From positions 1,270,858-1,334,857 of the forward strand of contig QANY01005277.1 in assembly GCA_003255025.1 (NCBI GenBank): a stretch of DNA of 64,000 bases, written 5' to 3'. Both the position numbers and the translations under genes were made by a program. Origin of the DNA: Datisca glomerata. Its lineage: Eukaryota; Streptophyta; Magnoliopsida; Cucurbitales; Datiscaceae. The notes below the pieces were generated by a model. That model searched no databases. It was not told the origin of the DNA and worked only from the letters and a program-made list of their open reading frames with translations. Positions 10,678 to 23,000 of this stretch are shown here, piece after piece (the first letter of the stretch is position 1; each line of letters begins with the position of its first letter).

Positions 10678-13600
10678 ATGGAGGCCAACGCATTCTCATT
10701 CAAGGTACTCTTTCTGCACCCAAATTGGTGTCCGGGTTAGAAGTTTGAAAAGAGTTGTACAATAATTAAAGAGGAGATGACTCTTGGATTCTAAATAGCA
10801 TGTTAAATTTTGAGCTTATTTCTGTTATAAGTTTTCTAAAGTTAATGAATGAATACATTCGTGAATCGCGCTCATTAACGCACTCCTGGATGGAATGGAG
10901 CCTTTACCATTCAGTTTTGTGGATGTAAGTTCGGGATTATGATTTGCTTAATATTACGATCTTTTAACGTTTTTGGTAAACTATAGATATATAAGTGTGG
11001 AACTCACATGCAAATGAAGTTGCTTCTGGTTGATGTGAAGACGAAATTGTGCTGTCAGAATACGTATTTGCGTTCATTTTTAGTTTGGAGACGTAAAGTT
11101 CGTTTATTTTGAATTTAACCAAACATCTACTCCTGATCAGATAATTCTGGGTTCGTCTTCAGTGGCTCGTAAGAGAATATTAGCTGAAATGGGCTATGAG
11201 TTCAAGATTATGGTAATTTAACTTGTTTGATTTCAATTAATTTCAACTCTCCAATTTTTATTGGAAATCTTACTCGTTTATATACTAAGACTGCAGATAT
11301 TGATGAGAAAAGTATCCGCAAGGAAAACCCAGAAGAGTTGGTGATGGCTCTTGCAGAGGCAAAGGTAAGCGATTCTTCTATGGGATCTCGACTCTCGAGT
11401 GAGAAAGTTACTATAAAAACACTATTTTCGACTAGATTATGTAAAATGACAGAGCTTATATGACTATTGATAGCATGTGTAATTAGTGCATATATAACTC
11501 TCTACAATGAAGCTAAAATAATATTCTTAAGTCTATAGACGATCAAGATTGTGCTACATATTTTGTAGATCGGTCTACTTATATGTTACCCTTACTGATG
11601 CATTCTTCTTGCTTTCACCATTTCATTTTGCCTTCAACATAAAATCAGAGAGTTTTCTTTTATCAACCCCCTCCATTTTTGTGGAGTGAGAATGTGGTTT
11701 ACATCTCAGGCTGATGCGATCATATCAAAATTTCAATCAATCAATAGTCAAGAAAGGGTAGCTGAACCAACAATATTGATTGCAGCAGATACAGTATGTC
11801 TTGATTTTTTTGTGCTAGTGATGCATGCTCCTTCCCCATTTTAATTGTGAGGTATTTCAGATCTGTTGTCACCCAGGGCCATTTATGAGCTAAGGATACA
11901 TAGGCATTACAATAGAGGAACTTCTATATTTACTAGCAGCTTTTATGGTTGGTTGATAGTTGTAAGACAAATACAATACTTCCATTTCCTTTTGAGATCA
12001 GTTTGAATCTGTGGACTGCCTCTTGGTCAACTTTCTCACAGACATCTCCATTTTCTATTGTGTTTGTCTTGTTCTATAAATTAACCTTTTGAGTTCCTAT
12101 TTATGGGAGTGTTATGTTGATTATGCGAGAAGATTGCTAATTACTTTAGCTGATGGGAACTATCTCAGGCAGAAGCCATCTTACAGAAGATCCCCATTGA
12201 TGATTATATAAAAGATGCAGAGCCAACATTATTGATTACTTCTGACCAAGTATTTTATCAAACCCTTTGATGTTTCTTTTACACATATCTTACATCTGTC
12301 AGCTTTATTTTCCGTCTCGACCTTCCTGAAGAGAAGCCAATAATACATTATATATTATCTCACAGTAATATATCCAATTTACCCTGGAACAGAGAGTGAG
12401 GAAAAGTTTGAAGGTTTGGCCGGTATCCTGCTATTCAATGCAGGCCTTCCGAGTTTGAAGTAAACTGAAAAAATAAAATTATTTTTGACATTACACGGCA
12501 TTCACTAAGCCGTAAATGTTCATTGTGCACTAGTTTATCTTCTATAATCACTTGTATGGTTTTTTGGGGAACTTTCGCATCAACTTCCTATAATAGCATC
12601 ACCTTCAGGCAATTTTTTGTCCTAGATATTTTCTTTGTCGGGAATGAAATAATTGTTTGGAGGGATAACATTGTTTTTTTCATATCCCACGTCCAAAATC
12701 AGTGTTTTTCTTGAAATACATGTCACACCTGTTCTCGTGTCAAAATATCAGGAGGATTTTCCTATACTTTTTTATTTCTTAATAGGTGCCCTAGTTTGTA
12801 CTACGTATATCATATCCTCTTTCCTCCTCATTCCTCAGAACATAAATGGCTTTCGGGTGATGAGACAGAATTTTTAACTCAGAAAATTAACCTTTCCATT
12901 TCTTTTATGCTCAAATTTTCCTTCTCACTGCTCTTTAAATGAACTGGAGGTGGTGGTCTATGAAGGTGTTGTTAGGGAAAAGCCGTCTAGCAAGGAGGAA
13001 GCACGCCAGTTCCTAAGAGGTTGGTTTTCTGGTATAAGTAAACAGGGTACTTTACTGCTACACTGTTCCGTGGCTCGGGTAATTTTGTGCAGCATATGTT
13101 GCAGATTACTCTGGAGGGCATGCCGCAACCGTGGGATCAGTGCTTGTGACAAACCTTAAAACAGGTTTCAGGAAAGGAGGATATGACCGAGTTGAGGTAT
13201 CATTTGTTTCTCATATTGAAACAGTCTTACTTCATGCATTGCAGATAATTGGTTTCAATTAATTATGCCTAACATGTAATTTAATGGTTGTCAAGAGGAA
13301 AATATGTTTAACTATCAAGAATAGAATACGACAATGTAGTCTATTTCAACAATAAGAATGGTATCCTATATATGTTGCCTACTAAAAGAAGAAAGCCCTT
13401 TTTCACCGCTGTTTTGTATAAACCTTCACTAGGGGAAGCCACATTTCTGCGAGCCAGAAAGGTGAGACAGACGTTTACTGGTATTGTTATATTTCTGTTG
13501 CTGCAAGCCAGACACTGGTGATGATAGACTCAAAAGGAACTCTAAGAATCATATCACAGCCAGTTGCATATGTATAGGGGTCTACTTATAAGTTTATTGT

Positions 13601-14669
13601 TACTGAACGAAAGTTATGTATTATCGTGGTGCAGATCTATTTCCATGAAATTCCCGACGTGATCATTGAGAAACTGGTAATATTTCCCTCTAAGCAATAG
13701 GAAATTACTCCATTATATACATGAAATGACGATCAGTAGTTTCAATCTTTTTTTGACTTCAGATTGAAGAGGAGATTGTGCTTTATGTTGCTGGGGGACT
13801 GATAATAGAACATCCTTTAGTTCTACCCTATGTCAAAGAAGTGGTAGGTTCAGTCTCATTCACTCTGCTCCTTATAATTTCAATTCAAAATTAGATCAAG
13901 TTAGAGAAGCGGAATTAGTTATAGAACATGAAAACCAGGACAAGCGAAGTATCAATATCCAATTTAGTTGGGTCATTGAGTGGCATAATCAATCCAAATT
14001 ACAGTGAACATACATCCGGTATGTACCCCATCCAGGCAACATTTCCCGAGGCCGTTTTTCAGAATAAAAAGCCAGCTTTGCTTGCTTATTGACTCATGAG
14101 AGTATTTGTTTAATGGAAAACTCTATGTTACTGTTACTGAGAGGGGGGGGGGGGGGGGGNGGGGTGAAACAGCGAAAGAGAAAAAGTTTCTCTCTTCCTT
14201 CCATCGTCTCTCTCCTTCCTCCTATCTGGTTGTGTAATGGACAATACTTAGCCGAGAACCAGAAGATGTTCTTTTTGTTTTACTGGCTTATCTTCAGTTT
14301 TCTTAACCTCTAACCTTGGAGTCAAGCTAGACAGCTACCTTTTCTGGTAGGGGGTCTTAATTGGGCAATGCTCTTAAAAATATACCTTATCTATAGATAT
14401 ACTGATTCCGGTCGTAAGTCTGATTACCATTTTTATCTGGTCTAAAGCTCTGGTTTTGGATTGCCCTCTAACTTGATTACTAGTGCTGCCTTAAAGCAAC
14501 TTGTAATGGCCATGCTAATTAAAAAGCAGCTTAACTGATTGATGTTTTTATACTATCTTTTTAATCAGAGAAATTATGAACTGTTTATTATCTACAGGTA
14601 GGGACTACTGATAGCGTGATGGGATTACCCAAATCTCTTACTGTGAAACTCCTAAAAGAGGCCCTTTGA
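10678..14669 (+). CDS. Maf-family nucleoside-triphosphate pyrophosphatase (9-exon transcript)
   Basis: Exons: 10678-10704, 11141-11212, 11290-11364, 11710-11793 (or alternatively 12169-12249), 12950-13019, 13105-13196, 13635-13676, 13763-13843 and 14598-14669. Every junction is GT-AG and in frame, giving 204 aa (203 with the alternative exon). The product begins MEANAFSFK and carries the Maf signature GSSSVARKR (residues 12-20), then ADIDEKSIR, the catalytic Asp at the end of exon 4 (D85), VVYEGVVREKPSS, GGHAATVGSVLV, AGGLIIEHPL, and VGTTDSVMGLP near the C-terminus. Maf proteins hydrolyse non-canonical or modified NTPs, or dTTP/UTP, to the monophosphate and PPi, a house-cleaning role; the plant substrate is not settled by sequence. 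The start is chosen because ATG opens exon 1 in the expected context. The promoter must be short or lie in the repeat array, which ends about 70 bp upstream. Intron 8 holds a poly-G run with one N (14160). Confidence 0.92.
11710..11793 (+). other. Maf exon 4a (alternative exon)
   Basis: This is an 84-nt phase 0-0 exon with a good acceptor (ACATCTCAG) and donor (GTATGT). It encodes 28 residues ending AEPTILIAADT, with the ADT catalytic motif found in bacterial Maf. It is homologous to exon 4b and would substitute for it. Confidence 0.8.
12169..12249 (+). other. Maf exon 4b (alternative exon)
   Basis: This is an 81-nt phase 0-0 exon with acceptor CTATCTCAG and donor GTATTT. It encodes 27 residues ending AEPTLLITSDQ. 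It aligns with exon 4a (shared A.AI..K, AEPT.LI and the catalytic D) but has Q in place of T after the Asp. Including both exons would repeat the same domain segment, so mutually exclusive splicing is the natural reading. Confidence 0.75.
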
Positions 14670-15652
14670 TGCTTCATATTTAACTAACTAATTCCCCTTG
14701 TTATAGTATAGATTTGGACTTGGACAAATTCATGATATTTAAGTATTTGTTTCTTGGTATTTACAGAACTATGCTTTGTACCATACGTTCTTATCTTATT
14801 ATTAGCTATTTTGAATTGTCATCTATATATTATTATCAAATTACATACACTAGTGAGATAATATTTTGTGAGATTACTATTAATTATTATTATTTTCATA
14901 TATTTACTGATAGATGTAACCCAAATTCTCTAAAAATTTGTTTAAGAATGTTGAACTAGTTTCTGAAAGTATCCAAATTCGTCTTTCGAATTTGCGAAGC
15001 TTGCGAGCAAAATTTAGCATGTGGTAGATGGATCATGATTCTCTCTTACTTCATGAAAAATCTTATTTAATCTTGACCATTCATATATATATATAGAAAA
15101 GTGCTATGAATGATGATTTTTTAAAATTATATTTAAAATGAAAAAAAATAACTAAATAGTATCATTTTTAAAGTTCAAATCTCACTATTGTTAATTGGAG
15201 TGTGATTAGAGAAAATTCTTAAAAACTCTCATTTTCTCGTGAGGGTTCTTAGGAGTCTTTTGTTTATCGGTCACGACGTTAATTTTTCCTTCGTATATGA
15301 AATTTTAGATTTTTTACTTCGAAGTCTAGTTTACATCCGTCTCAAGACCTGGCCTCCTTTTATTAGGACTTAATTAAATTCTACCTATTCCTTTTCCAAA
15401 TATATAATTTTATTCATTTATCCTATAATATATTTATGTCTCATACACTACTATAGACTATAGATGCGGGTACACACAATACTCTATGTCTGATCTACCA
15501 TTCTTCCTGCTCATATTTCTTATTAAAAACAAAAAAGAAGAAACAAAGTGAGTTATAGGAACATTTTCTTTGGGAAAAAAAGAGTAGGACCACTTTCACA
15601 CAATATTTCTTATTAAAACTTGAGTCAAACGCTCCCTTCTTTCTGGCAACTT

Positions 15653-15658
15653 CACGTG
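15653..15658 (+). promoter_or_regulatory. G-box CACGTG upstream of KCS
   Basis: A perfect CACGTG lies 146 nt before the chosen KCS start codon. It is a common plant bZIP/bHLH site. It may be in the promoter or the 5' leader; activity is not shown by sequence. Confidence 0.4.
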
Positions 15659-15803
15659 CTGCATGTCGCATATTTCTATCCCTATCCTCCATAGTTATTT
15701 AACCGTCAAATTCCCCACCATTTCCTCTTTCAGTTTCTTCCTTCTACTCTTAACTGTAAGCTCCATACTTCTAATACTAGTGCTTCACAGCTTGGCCTCC
15801 GCC

Positions 15804-17360
15804 ATGGATCCAGGCGGTGGCGGCGCAACCTCTGTAGCCACTGCGGGAGTTGGCTCCCAAAGCGGCGCTGTTCAGATCCAGCATCCTCGAAGACTCCCCG
15901 ATTTTCTACAGAGCGTCAATCTGAAATACGTCAAATTAGGGTACCACTACTTAATCTCCAATCTATTAACGCTATGTTTTATTCCCTTAATTGCTGTTAC
16001 CTTAATCGAGGTTTCGCAAATGGATCTCGATGATGTTCGCCAGCTTTGGCTTCATCTCCAGTATAATTTGGTCAGCGTCATTATTTGTTCCGCTGTCTTG
16101 GTTTTTGGTTTTACGGTTTATGTTATGAGTCGGCCTCGTCCGGTTTATCTCGTCGACTATTCGTGTTATCGGGCTCCAGATAACCTCAAGGCCCCGTTCG
16201 TCCAGTTCATGGAGCACTCCAGGCTCACGGGGGACTTCGACGAATCGTCGCTCGAGTTCCAGCGCAAGATTTTGGAACGATCAGGGCTCGGCGAGGAGAC
16301 TTACGTGCCGGAAGCGATGCATTATATTCCTCCGAGGCCGTCAATGGCGGCCGCGAGAGAGGAGGCCGAGCAGGTCATGTTTGGTGCTTTGGATAATTTA
16401 TTTGCTAATACAAATGTAAAACCCAAGGATATTGGTATTCTTGTTGTGAATTGTAGCTTGTTTAATCCAACACCTTCGCTTTCAGCTATGATTGTTAATA
16501 AGTATAAGCTGAGGGGTAACATAAGGAGCTTTAATTTGGGGGGAATGGGTTGTAGTTCTGGAGTTATAGCGGTTGATCTCGCTAAGGACTTGTTACAAGT
16601 CCACAGGAATACTTATGCTGTTGTAGTCAGCACTGAGAATATTACACAGAATTGGTATTTTGGGAACAAAAAGTCTATGTTAATACCCAATTGCTTGTTT
16701 CGAGTTGGGGGTGCGGCTGTTTTGCTTTCCAATAAGTCTGTGGATAGGAGGCGAGCTAAGTATAAGCTCGTTCATGTTGTGAGGACGCATCGTGGTGCAG
16801 ATGATAAGGCTTTTCATTGCGTTTATCAGGAACAGGATGATGCAGGCAAGCCTGGTGTATCACTTTCAAAAGATTTGATGGCAATTGCTGGAGGGGCATT
16901 GAAGACCAATATAACTACATTAGGTCCTCTTGTACTACCAATCAGTGAGCAGCTTTTGTTCTTTGTCACTCTGTTGGTTAAGAAATTAGTTAATTCGAGT
17001 ATGAAGCCTTATATCCCTGATTTCAAGCTGGCTTTTAATCATTTCTGCATACACGCTGGGGGGAGGGCAGTGATTGATGAGCTGGAGAAGAATCTCCAAC
17101 TGCTGCCAGTTCATGTGGAAGCTTCGCGGATGACACTACACCGGTTTGGAAATACTTCATCAAGTTCGATTTGGTATGAGTTGGCCTATACAGAGGCCAA
17201 GGGAAGAATGCGTAAGGGAAACCGTGTATGGCAGATTGCGTTTGGAAGCGGTTTCAAATGTAATAGTGCAGTCTGGGAGGCTCTCCGGAATGTAAAGCCA
17301 TCTCGAAATGGTCCGTGGGAAGATTGCATCGATAAGTATCCTGTGAAATTAGTTGCTTAG
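15804..17360 (+). CDS. 3-ketoacyl-CoA synthase, KCS11/KCS4-like, single exon
   Basis: The 518-aa intronless product condenses malonyl-CoA with long-chain acyl-CoA, the first and chain-length-determining step of very-long-chain fatty acid elongation at the ER membrane; products feed waxes, cuticle lipids and sphingolipids. Two membrane segments are visible at about residues 51-70 and 88-108. The FAE1/CUT1 condensing domain follows (YLVDYSCY at 115-122, then [15 protein letters not shown]). The catalytic triad is complete: Cys250 in [10 protein letters not shown], His417 in CIHAGG and Asn450 in HRFGN. The C-terminus has [12 protein letters not shown]. The start MDPGGGG at 15804 fits the family. 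The frame is open upstream to another ATG at 15663, which would add 47 mostly hydrophobic residues; this is unlike KCS proteins and probably leader. The N-terminal [20 protein letters not shown] favours the KCS4/KCS11 group. The neighbouring transporter gene is convergent with it. Confidence 0.96.
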   Translation: MDPGGGGATSVATAGVGSQSGAVQIQHPRRLPDFLQSVNLKYVKLGYHYLISNLLTLCFIPLIAVTLIEVSQMDLDDVRQLWLHLQYNLVSVIICSAVLVFGFTVYVMSRPRPVYLVDYSCYRAPDNLKAPFVQFMEHSRLTGDFDESSLEFQRKILERSGLGEETYVPEAMHYIPPRPSMAAAREEAEQVMFGALDNLFANTNVKPKDIGILVVNCSLFNPTPSLSAMIVNKYKLRGNIRSFNLGGMGCSSGVIAVDLAKDLLQVHRNTYAVVVSTENITQNWYFGNKKSMLIPNCLFRVGGAAVLLSNKSVDRRRAKYKLVHVVRTHRGADDKAFHCVYQEQDDAGKPGVSLSKDLMAIAGGALKTNITTLGPLVLPISEQLLFFVTLLVKKLVNSSMKPYIPDFKLAFNHFCIHAGGRAVIDELEKNLQLLPVHVEASRMTLHRFGNTSSSSIWYELAYTEAKGRMRKGNRVWQIAFGSGFKCNSAVWEALRNVKPSRNGPWEDCIDKYPVKLVA

Positions 17361-17561
17361 ATTGGTATTGTTGGTTCTACTCTCCATTCAGGGTGTTCCT
17401 TAGTTGTAGTATGACTATTCATAGCCTGCCTTGTTCAGCTCTTGTTACTGTATTTCATTGTTTTCTCTTTTAATTTGATACTTCGCTCATTTATGAGTAT
17501 CAATTACTTCCTCTTACGCTTCCAATCATGTTCAGAGTACAATTTTTAATGGATTCTCTGA

Positions 17562-17643
17562 TTTTGTATGGTAACAAGTACATATTCTTGAAGAATGATC
17601 ATTTTTGTATGGTAACAGGTACATATTCTTGAAGAATGATCAT
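17562..17643 (+). repeat. 41-bp tandem duplication in KCS 3' region
   Basis: TTTTGTATGGTAACAAGTAC and the following 21 bases (17562-17602) are repeated at 17603-17643 with a single A/G difference. It lies about 200 bp after the KCS stop, probably in or near the 3' UTR or polyadenylation region. Confidence 0.9.
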
Positions 17644-17714
17644 CTGATATTTGTATGTTTGTGTTAGAGATAAGTTGCTACCCGAAGATTGTCTTCAGGT
17701 CTGGTATATGCTTA

Positions 17715-18205
17715 TGGCGAGGTTACTTGATTCCCTGGAAAAAGGATTCCGCGGAATCCGATTTAAAATGGTCATTTCAATTGTTTACTACGACTTTAAA
17801 ATCTGATTCTAAGTGGGTTTCATAAATTTGACTGAGATTGTTTTTATTTACTGTTTGGTTTGAGATTCTTAGCAAATAGTTGATAAAGATTCTACGTTCC
17901 TTATTTATTTAGAATAGACTATGAAAAGTTTAATATGCACTCAAAATCTTATGGTAAGATTAATGATTCTCATTTTCCTGTAAATGAAGTTTTTAGTAAT
18001 GTCATATAATTTAATTCTAATTCATTGATTACTAAACACAATCATTCTTATTCCAAATATCTGATTCTTGATTTTGATTCTTCAAAGTTAATGAATACAT
18101 CAATCTAATTATAGATTTTAATTCTTGATCATTCTATTATTTATCTGATTCTTAGAAAAAACGATTCTGAACTTCATCCAAATCTAAATGTAAGTAAACG
18201 CATCA
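17715..18205 (+). mobile_element. PIF/Harbinger-like MITE, copy 1 (491 bp)
   Basis: Flanked by TTA at 17712-17714 and 18206-18208. The left end TGGCGAGGTTACTTGATTC and the inverse of the right end (TGATGCGTTTACTTAC) are related inverted repeats. The interior GGATTCCGCGGAATCCGATT matches the inverse of the element at 24997-25480. The 3-bp TWA duplication points to PIF/Harbinger. No coding sequence. Confidence 0.75.
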
Positions 18206-18208
18206 TTA

Positions 18209-20092
18209 ATCTTTTAATAAAGATAATGGTTGTTTTAAATTCTGTAAATGGATTTCGTATATGTATATGTTATTTTTCATTCTACTGATAACTCATTTTA
18301 TAATCGCTATAATATAGCTTAAATACAATTTACGTCAACTAACTTTGACATATAGGTAAATCACGCCTACAAACTTTTAATTTATTCTACTGTAAGCCTC
18401 GAACTTTTATAATTAGTAGACCACAAGTATCATACACTTTTTTTTGTTAATTAACAAGAAAAGAAGTTTAAAAAAGAAAGCTAGTTTTATGTTTGTTTTC
18501 ACCGAAAACAGATTTTTTTTTTTATGTTTATGGGTATGATTTGCATGTCTAGCAAAGTCATAGTGAAGAACAATATTATAATTGTCATTTTCAAAATTTA
18601 CCCATTCTAGTGAGAGCTCATTTTAAATGTTATATATCCAAAATGTGGGGGCTACTGGAGTTGTGGCATATCTCTTATCTACAGGGATGGCTTATATAAA
18701 TCAATTACGTACCTTTCATATCTTTCATAGTTCATATCATTATTCAACTTCACACTTGCAATCTTTAAGTATGCAAAGAACTCAAACCGACCAGTCCACT
18801 TTTGCACTTACCATTCTCTTAAACTTCACATCTTAATCTTGTTGACTAGTTGGTATAAGTAAAATTCTGTGAAAACTTTATGAAAATAGCTTGAAGTGAC
18901 CTATTCTGCACAAAAGTATTTTGATCACAACTAATTTTAATAATTTTAGATTAAATGTTTAATAAATTTTAATAATGTTAAAGAAAAAGTTTAATAAAAT
19001 TCAATAATGTTGAACTAAAATATAGTAAAATTAGTTTCAATTGACTATAAATTTAATCAAAGTATTATATTAAATAATAACATTTTAAATAATGTTTCTT
19101 ATTCTTTATACTAATACATAAAAATGGAACGGCACAAATCTAGATTACCTACTTTTGGATAATTTAACTACGTAAAATAAGATTATTGAGTAATCTAGAT
19201 TTCATGATAAATTGAATTTTTGAGAAATTAACTAAAAACAAACTTGTCAATTTAATCAGACTTAAGGTTTTCTATCTTAGGATAACTCAAATCAAACAGA
19301 CACTTAGAGGATTTCAATTCCAAATCTCTTTTAAAGTTCTTAGTTCATTATATTGATGGAGAACATTTATAGTACTCTTAGAGTATTAAACATTCAGTAC
19401 TCATTCATATCATTTACCGACACGTATGTATTTTTTTAAAATTTTAAGCATCCACTCCTCTCTTTGAAATATGAATAAAATTATATATATTAGAAAATTT
19501 TCCAATACCGCAGGAGTACTGAGTTTTTCAGTATTACTATAAATTTTCCCTCAGAAGATTCTAAATTTTGAACATCTTTATTCTACAGATGAGCTAAAAG
19601 GGACTTCAAATTACGAACATCATTATGAGGCCAACTATACATTGAAAAGCAATACTAGTAATCAATCAATATGCTATCACAAGATTGACTAACACCAGGT
19701 TTAAAGGTAGGAATCAGGATCATGTTCATCTCAGTCCTCAAAGACTACTATGTTTTAGCTAATAACTTCTCTCTTCCTCTTATTGCAAATATGCAAGCCA
19801 ACCAAATGCTCATAGCTTTGAATATGAATCCCAATGAATTAATTAAACAAGACAATGTTTCGACTTAGAATCCTGCTGTTGAGAGAAAGATTACAAAACA
19901 AAACCATATAGCAATACAACAAGAAGCAAGAAACGCGGCCGAATGTATAAAAGAGACGCTTCCTTATATGCCAGGAGAGAACGAATATTGTACATAATTT
20001 GCTTTTTGTAGCGTCTGTTTGATGGACGTAAAACAATACCGGAATCTTCCTCGTCCGAGGGGAGAAAAATGAAGCGAAGGCAAAGAAAATTT
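18209..20092. other. Intergenic, AT-rich, between convergent genes
   Basis: No gene recognised. It holds mainly AT-rich sequence between the KCS 3' region and the transporter stop codon, with a possible small MITE near 19358-19550. The last part (about 19850-20092) is presumably the transporter's 3' UTR. Confidence 0.6.
19358..19550. mobile_element. Possible small MITE (about 193 bp)
   Basis: The left text GGAGAACATTTATAGTACT and the inverse of the right end, GGGAAAATTTATAGTAATAC, are similar over about 20 bp, and both are followed by AGTACTC-type sequence. No clear target duplication is seen, so the family is unknown. Confidence 0.4.
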
Positions 20093-23000
20093 TCATCTGA
20101 AGGAAAACTGAATTTCTTCAAGAGCTCTCCCTTTTGTCTCAGGAACCCAAATCGTAACAAATGCCACAGTGAAAGTACTCACAAGCATGTAAATGGTGAA
20201 GGCTCCTGTTAAAGGCAAAGGCAGCCCAAGTTGGATAAGAACTAGCTACTATAAACTGTAAAACTCCCTATCAAAAATCAATAATATCCCAAAATTTATG
20301 GATCCAGATTCTCCACCATTCCCTTGGAACAAGGGAAGGAGTTAGATCCGGGCCGTCCAATCAGATTGGCTAACTAAAAAACCAATTAAGAAATACAAAA
20401 AGCGATTTTTATTTGCATTTTGGCAGTTCAGTGAGTAATGTGTCATTAAATCAGACCGGATAGCTCAAAATTATTAAACTGCCTCTCTGCCACGGCAGAG
20501 AACCTAACTTCCAAATCTTACATGGCATTTTACCTTTTTTTTTTTTTTTTTTTNNNNNNNNNNNNNNNNNNNNNNNNNNNNNNNNNNGGGGGGGTAGATA
20601 AAGAGAAAAGAGAAATGCAAACCTCCTTTACTCCATTCCAAAAGCAAGTTTGCAGTCATGGTGACTATCCAAGCAACCAACCAGTTAGCTAGTGTTGCTA
20701 CACTTCCCGCAAGGCCCTTAATATTGATTGGAAGAATCTGCATTCCCAATTTTATAATTTAGACAAGACAACAATAACTGCTACAGGATTACGCAGATCA
20801 TTTATGTTTTCTAAAGGAACAAAGCTAGATGATGATTTATCCAAGCTTCAAAGGACATGCAATGTAAACGCTTCCTCAACAAATCAAGCATAACAATCAC
20901 CAAAATACTTTCCAAAGTCCTATCAGCACATTTTTTCGGGAAATCTAAATTACAAATCTCGAACAAAAGGATATCATTATATGCTACTTAAAATATATTA
21001 GCTTGGTATAACTGGAGGTTCTTCTGCAACTCTATTTTTATGTAATGGAGATGTTAGAACAGAATGAAGTAATGAACAACTGATGAAAATGATTGAGAAT
21101 TAGACTTGCAGATCTCAATACCTAAATCGTAGTTATCTTTGGCCCTCAACGAGCATTTTGAGACCAACTAGCGACTTTGTTTTAGAAACATAAGTTAGTA
21201 GACTCACCTCAGACATTATAACCCATGGAATTGCTCCCATTCCCAGAGAGAAAGAAACCACCATGGCCTAGGAAAAGGAAAGGACAAAATTAGATTGACA
21301 AGAAAGAGTTTAGCAATAAAAACCCAATTGTAGTCTTTAATATAAGTGTAAACATACCACAACTCCAACCACTGACAAAATACCTAAAATGCTATAAAGA
21401 CGGGAGTCTGGCGATACAAAGTCCTGATCAAATATATAAAAGTAAGAAAAATTGTAGCTGACATATATAGAATAGTAAAACTTTGTCTAAAGAGTTTGGA
21501 AGAACAACGCTGATAATTTGTAACCTCTATAAAGAATGATACAGCAACAATCAGGAGGCTAAAAGTCATTCCAATAGAAGAGACCTGCAATAGAAAATCA
21601 ATTGACTTCCTTGTCATCCAAATTAACTTCTACCATAAAATAAATAAATGAGTAAAAAAAATCAAACTCACAATAAGTAAAATTCGCCGGCCAGCTCGGT
21701 CAACCAACCAAGTTGTCACACCAGTGGCAACAACCTAAATGACATGCAAGAACTTGTTAAGGCAGGTGAATCAAAATGTTGGAGGAGAAACAGTGGTAAT
21801 ACAAGTTTTGAACAAGTTATACCTGCACAGCACCAAGGCCAAAAGTAGCTGCATTACTTGAAGTTACCCCTATTAGGATACAAGGCAGCTAGTAAGAACC
21901 ATTAACCTTGAGGTCAAGATTTGAATATAGAGACTAACACAATATCTTTCTCCCTTTTAATAAGAAACAAAAGTATATATTAATAAGAAAAATAATTACA
22001 TTAAAACGGCTGGGAGGGCAAGAAATCCTAACCGAACGACAAAAAAGAACTAATATTTACAAGCGGCCGCCTGTTTACTAAAAGCATTTTCATTAGCTGC
22101 CCAAAAAGAGGTAAAAAGTTTGAATCTTATCTCATAAAAAATCCTCATTCTCAAAAAAATCTTCAAAAATCCTCTTCTTACACTCCGACCACAAACACAA
22201 TAATTCTCCTCTCAACCTAGAAACTAAATTTTTGAACAAGAATAATACAGAAGTAGAACAAAATTACAGGTCAAAGAACCACACATAAAGGACATGGGGA
22301 CATAATAGGAAAACTAAGATTGAAGAACTATTAACAAATTTAAGACATAAGTTTAGCTCTCTGATATAGACCAAATTTGTGACATACACAGAACACATAA
22401 TAAACCAGAGTTTAATTACCAGCAGCTGCAAAAATGCTACTTGAATAGAATAAAACACCATTGATTCCACTAAGCTGCTGCAGAATAAGTAATCCGATAC
22501 CAATCTGCATAATATCAGTCAGCCAAGGGAGAATTAGGCACTGAAATTTTAGGCGCAACAGCGAAAAATGGAGAATGCAAGCTTCCAATCAGTAGTCAAT
22601 ACCATTAAAGGAAGCCAGTATCTTTTATGCTTAAGTTCTGCAAAACGGATTGTAGTTCTTCTGCTCGTTGATGCTACAGACCTCTGCACCACATACACGG
22701 ACATCAGATAGAATTACAGAACTGACCACTGGAAACAATTGTAAGAAGACAGGATGGACACATTAACATTCTATATTGCGAAACCAGTTCATGTGGTGAC
22801 AATTTACCTTGATTTCATTTACTTCAACGGAAATATCAGTATCAAACCCTCGAAGAACTTGTAGGGATGTTTCAAATTCTTCGGTCATACCCATTTTTGC
22901 CTGAATTCAGATGGAAAACTCAAATCAACTAACTCATACCATATATGTCAAGTTTCTTTTTAGAAACGGAAAAGCAGTAAGAAAACTGACTTTGAAAAAC

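Noticed and set aside
19839..20160. Two minus-strand frames overlapping the last transporter exon
   Set aside because: They are in other frames over the 3' UTR and exon 18. The spliced transporter frame explains the region.
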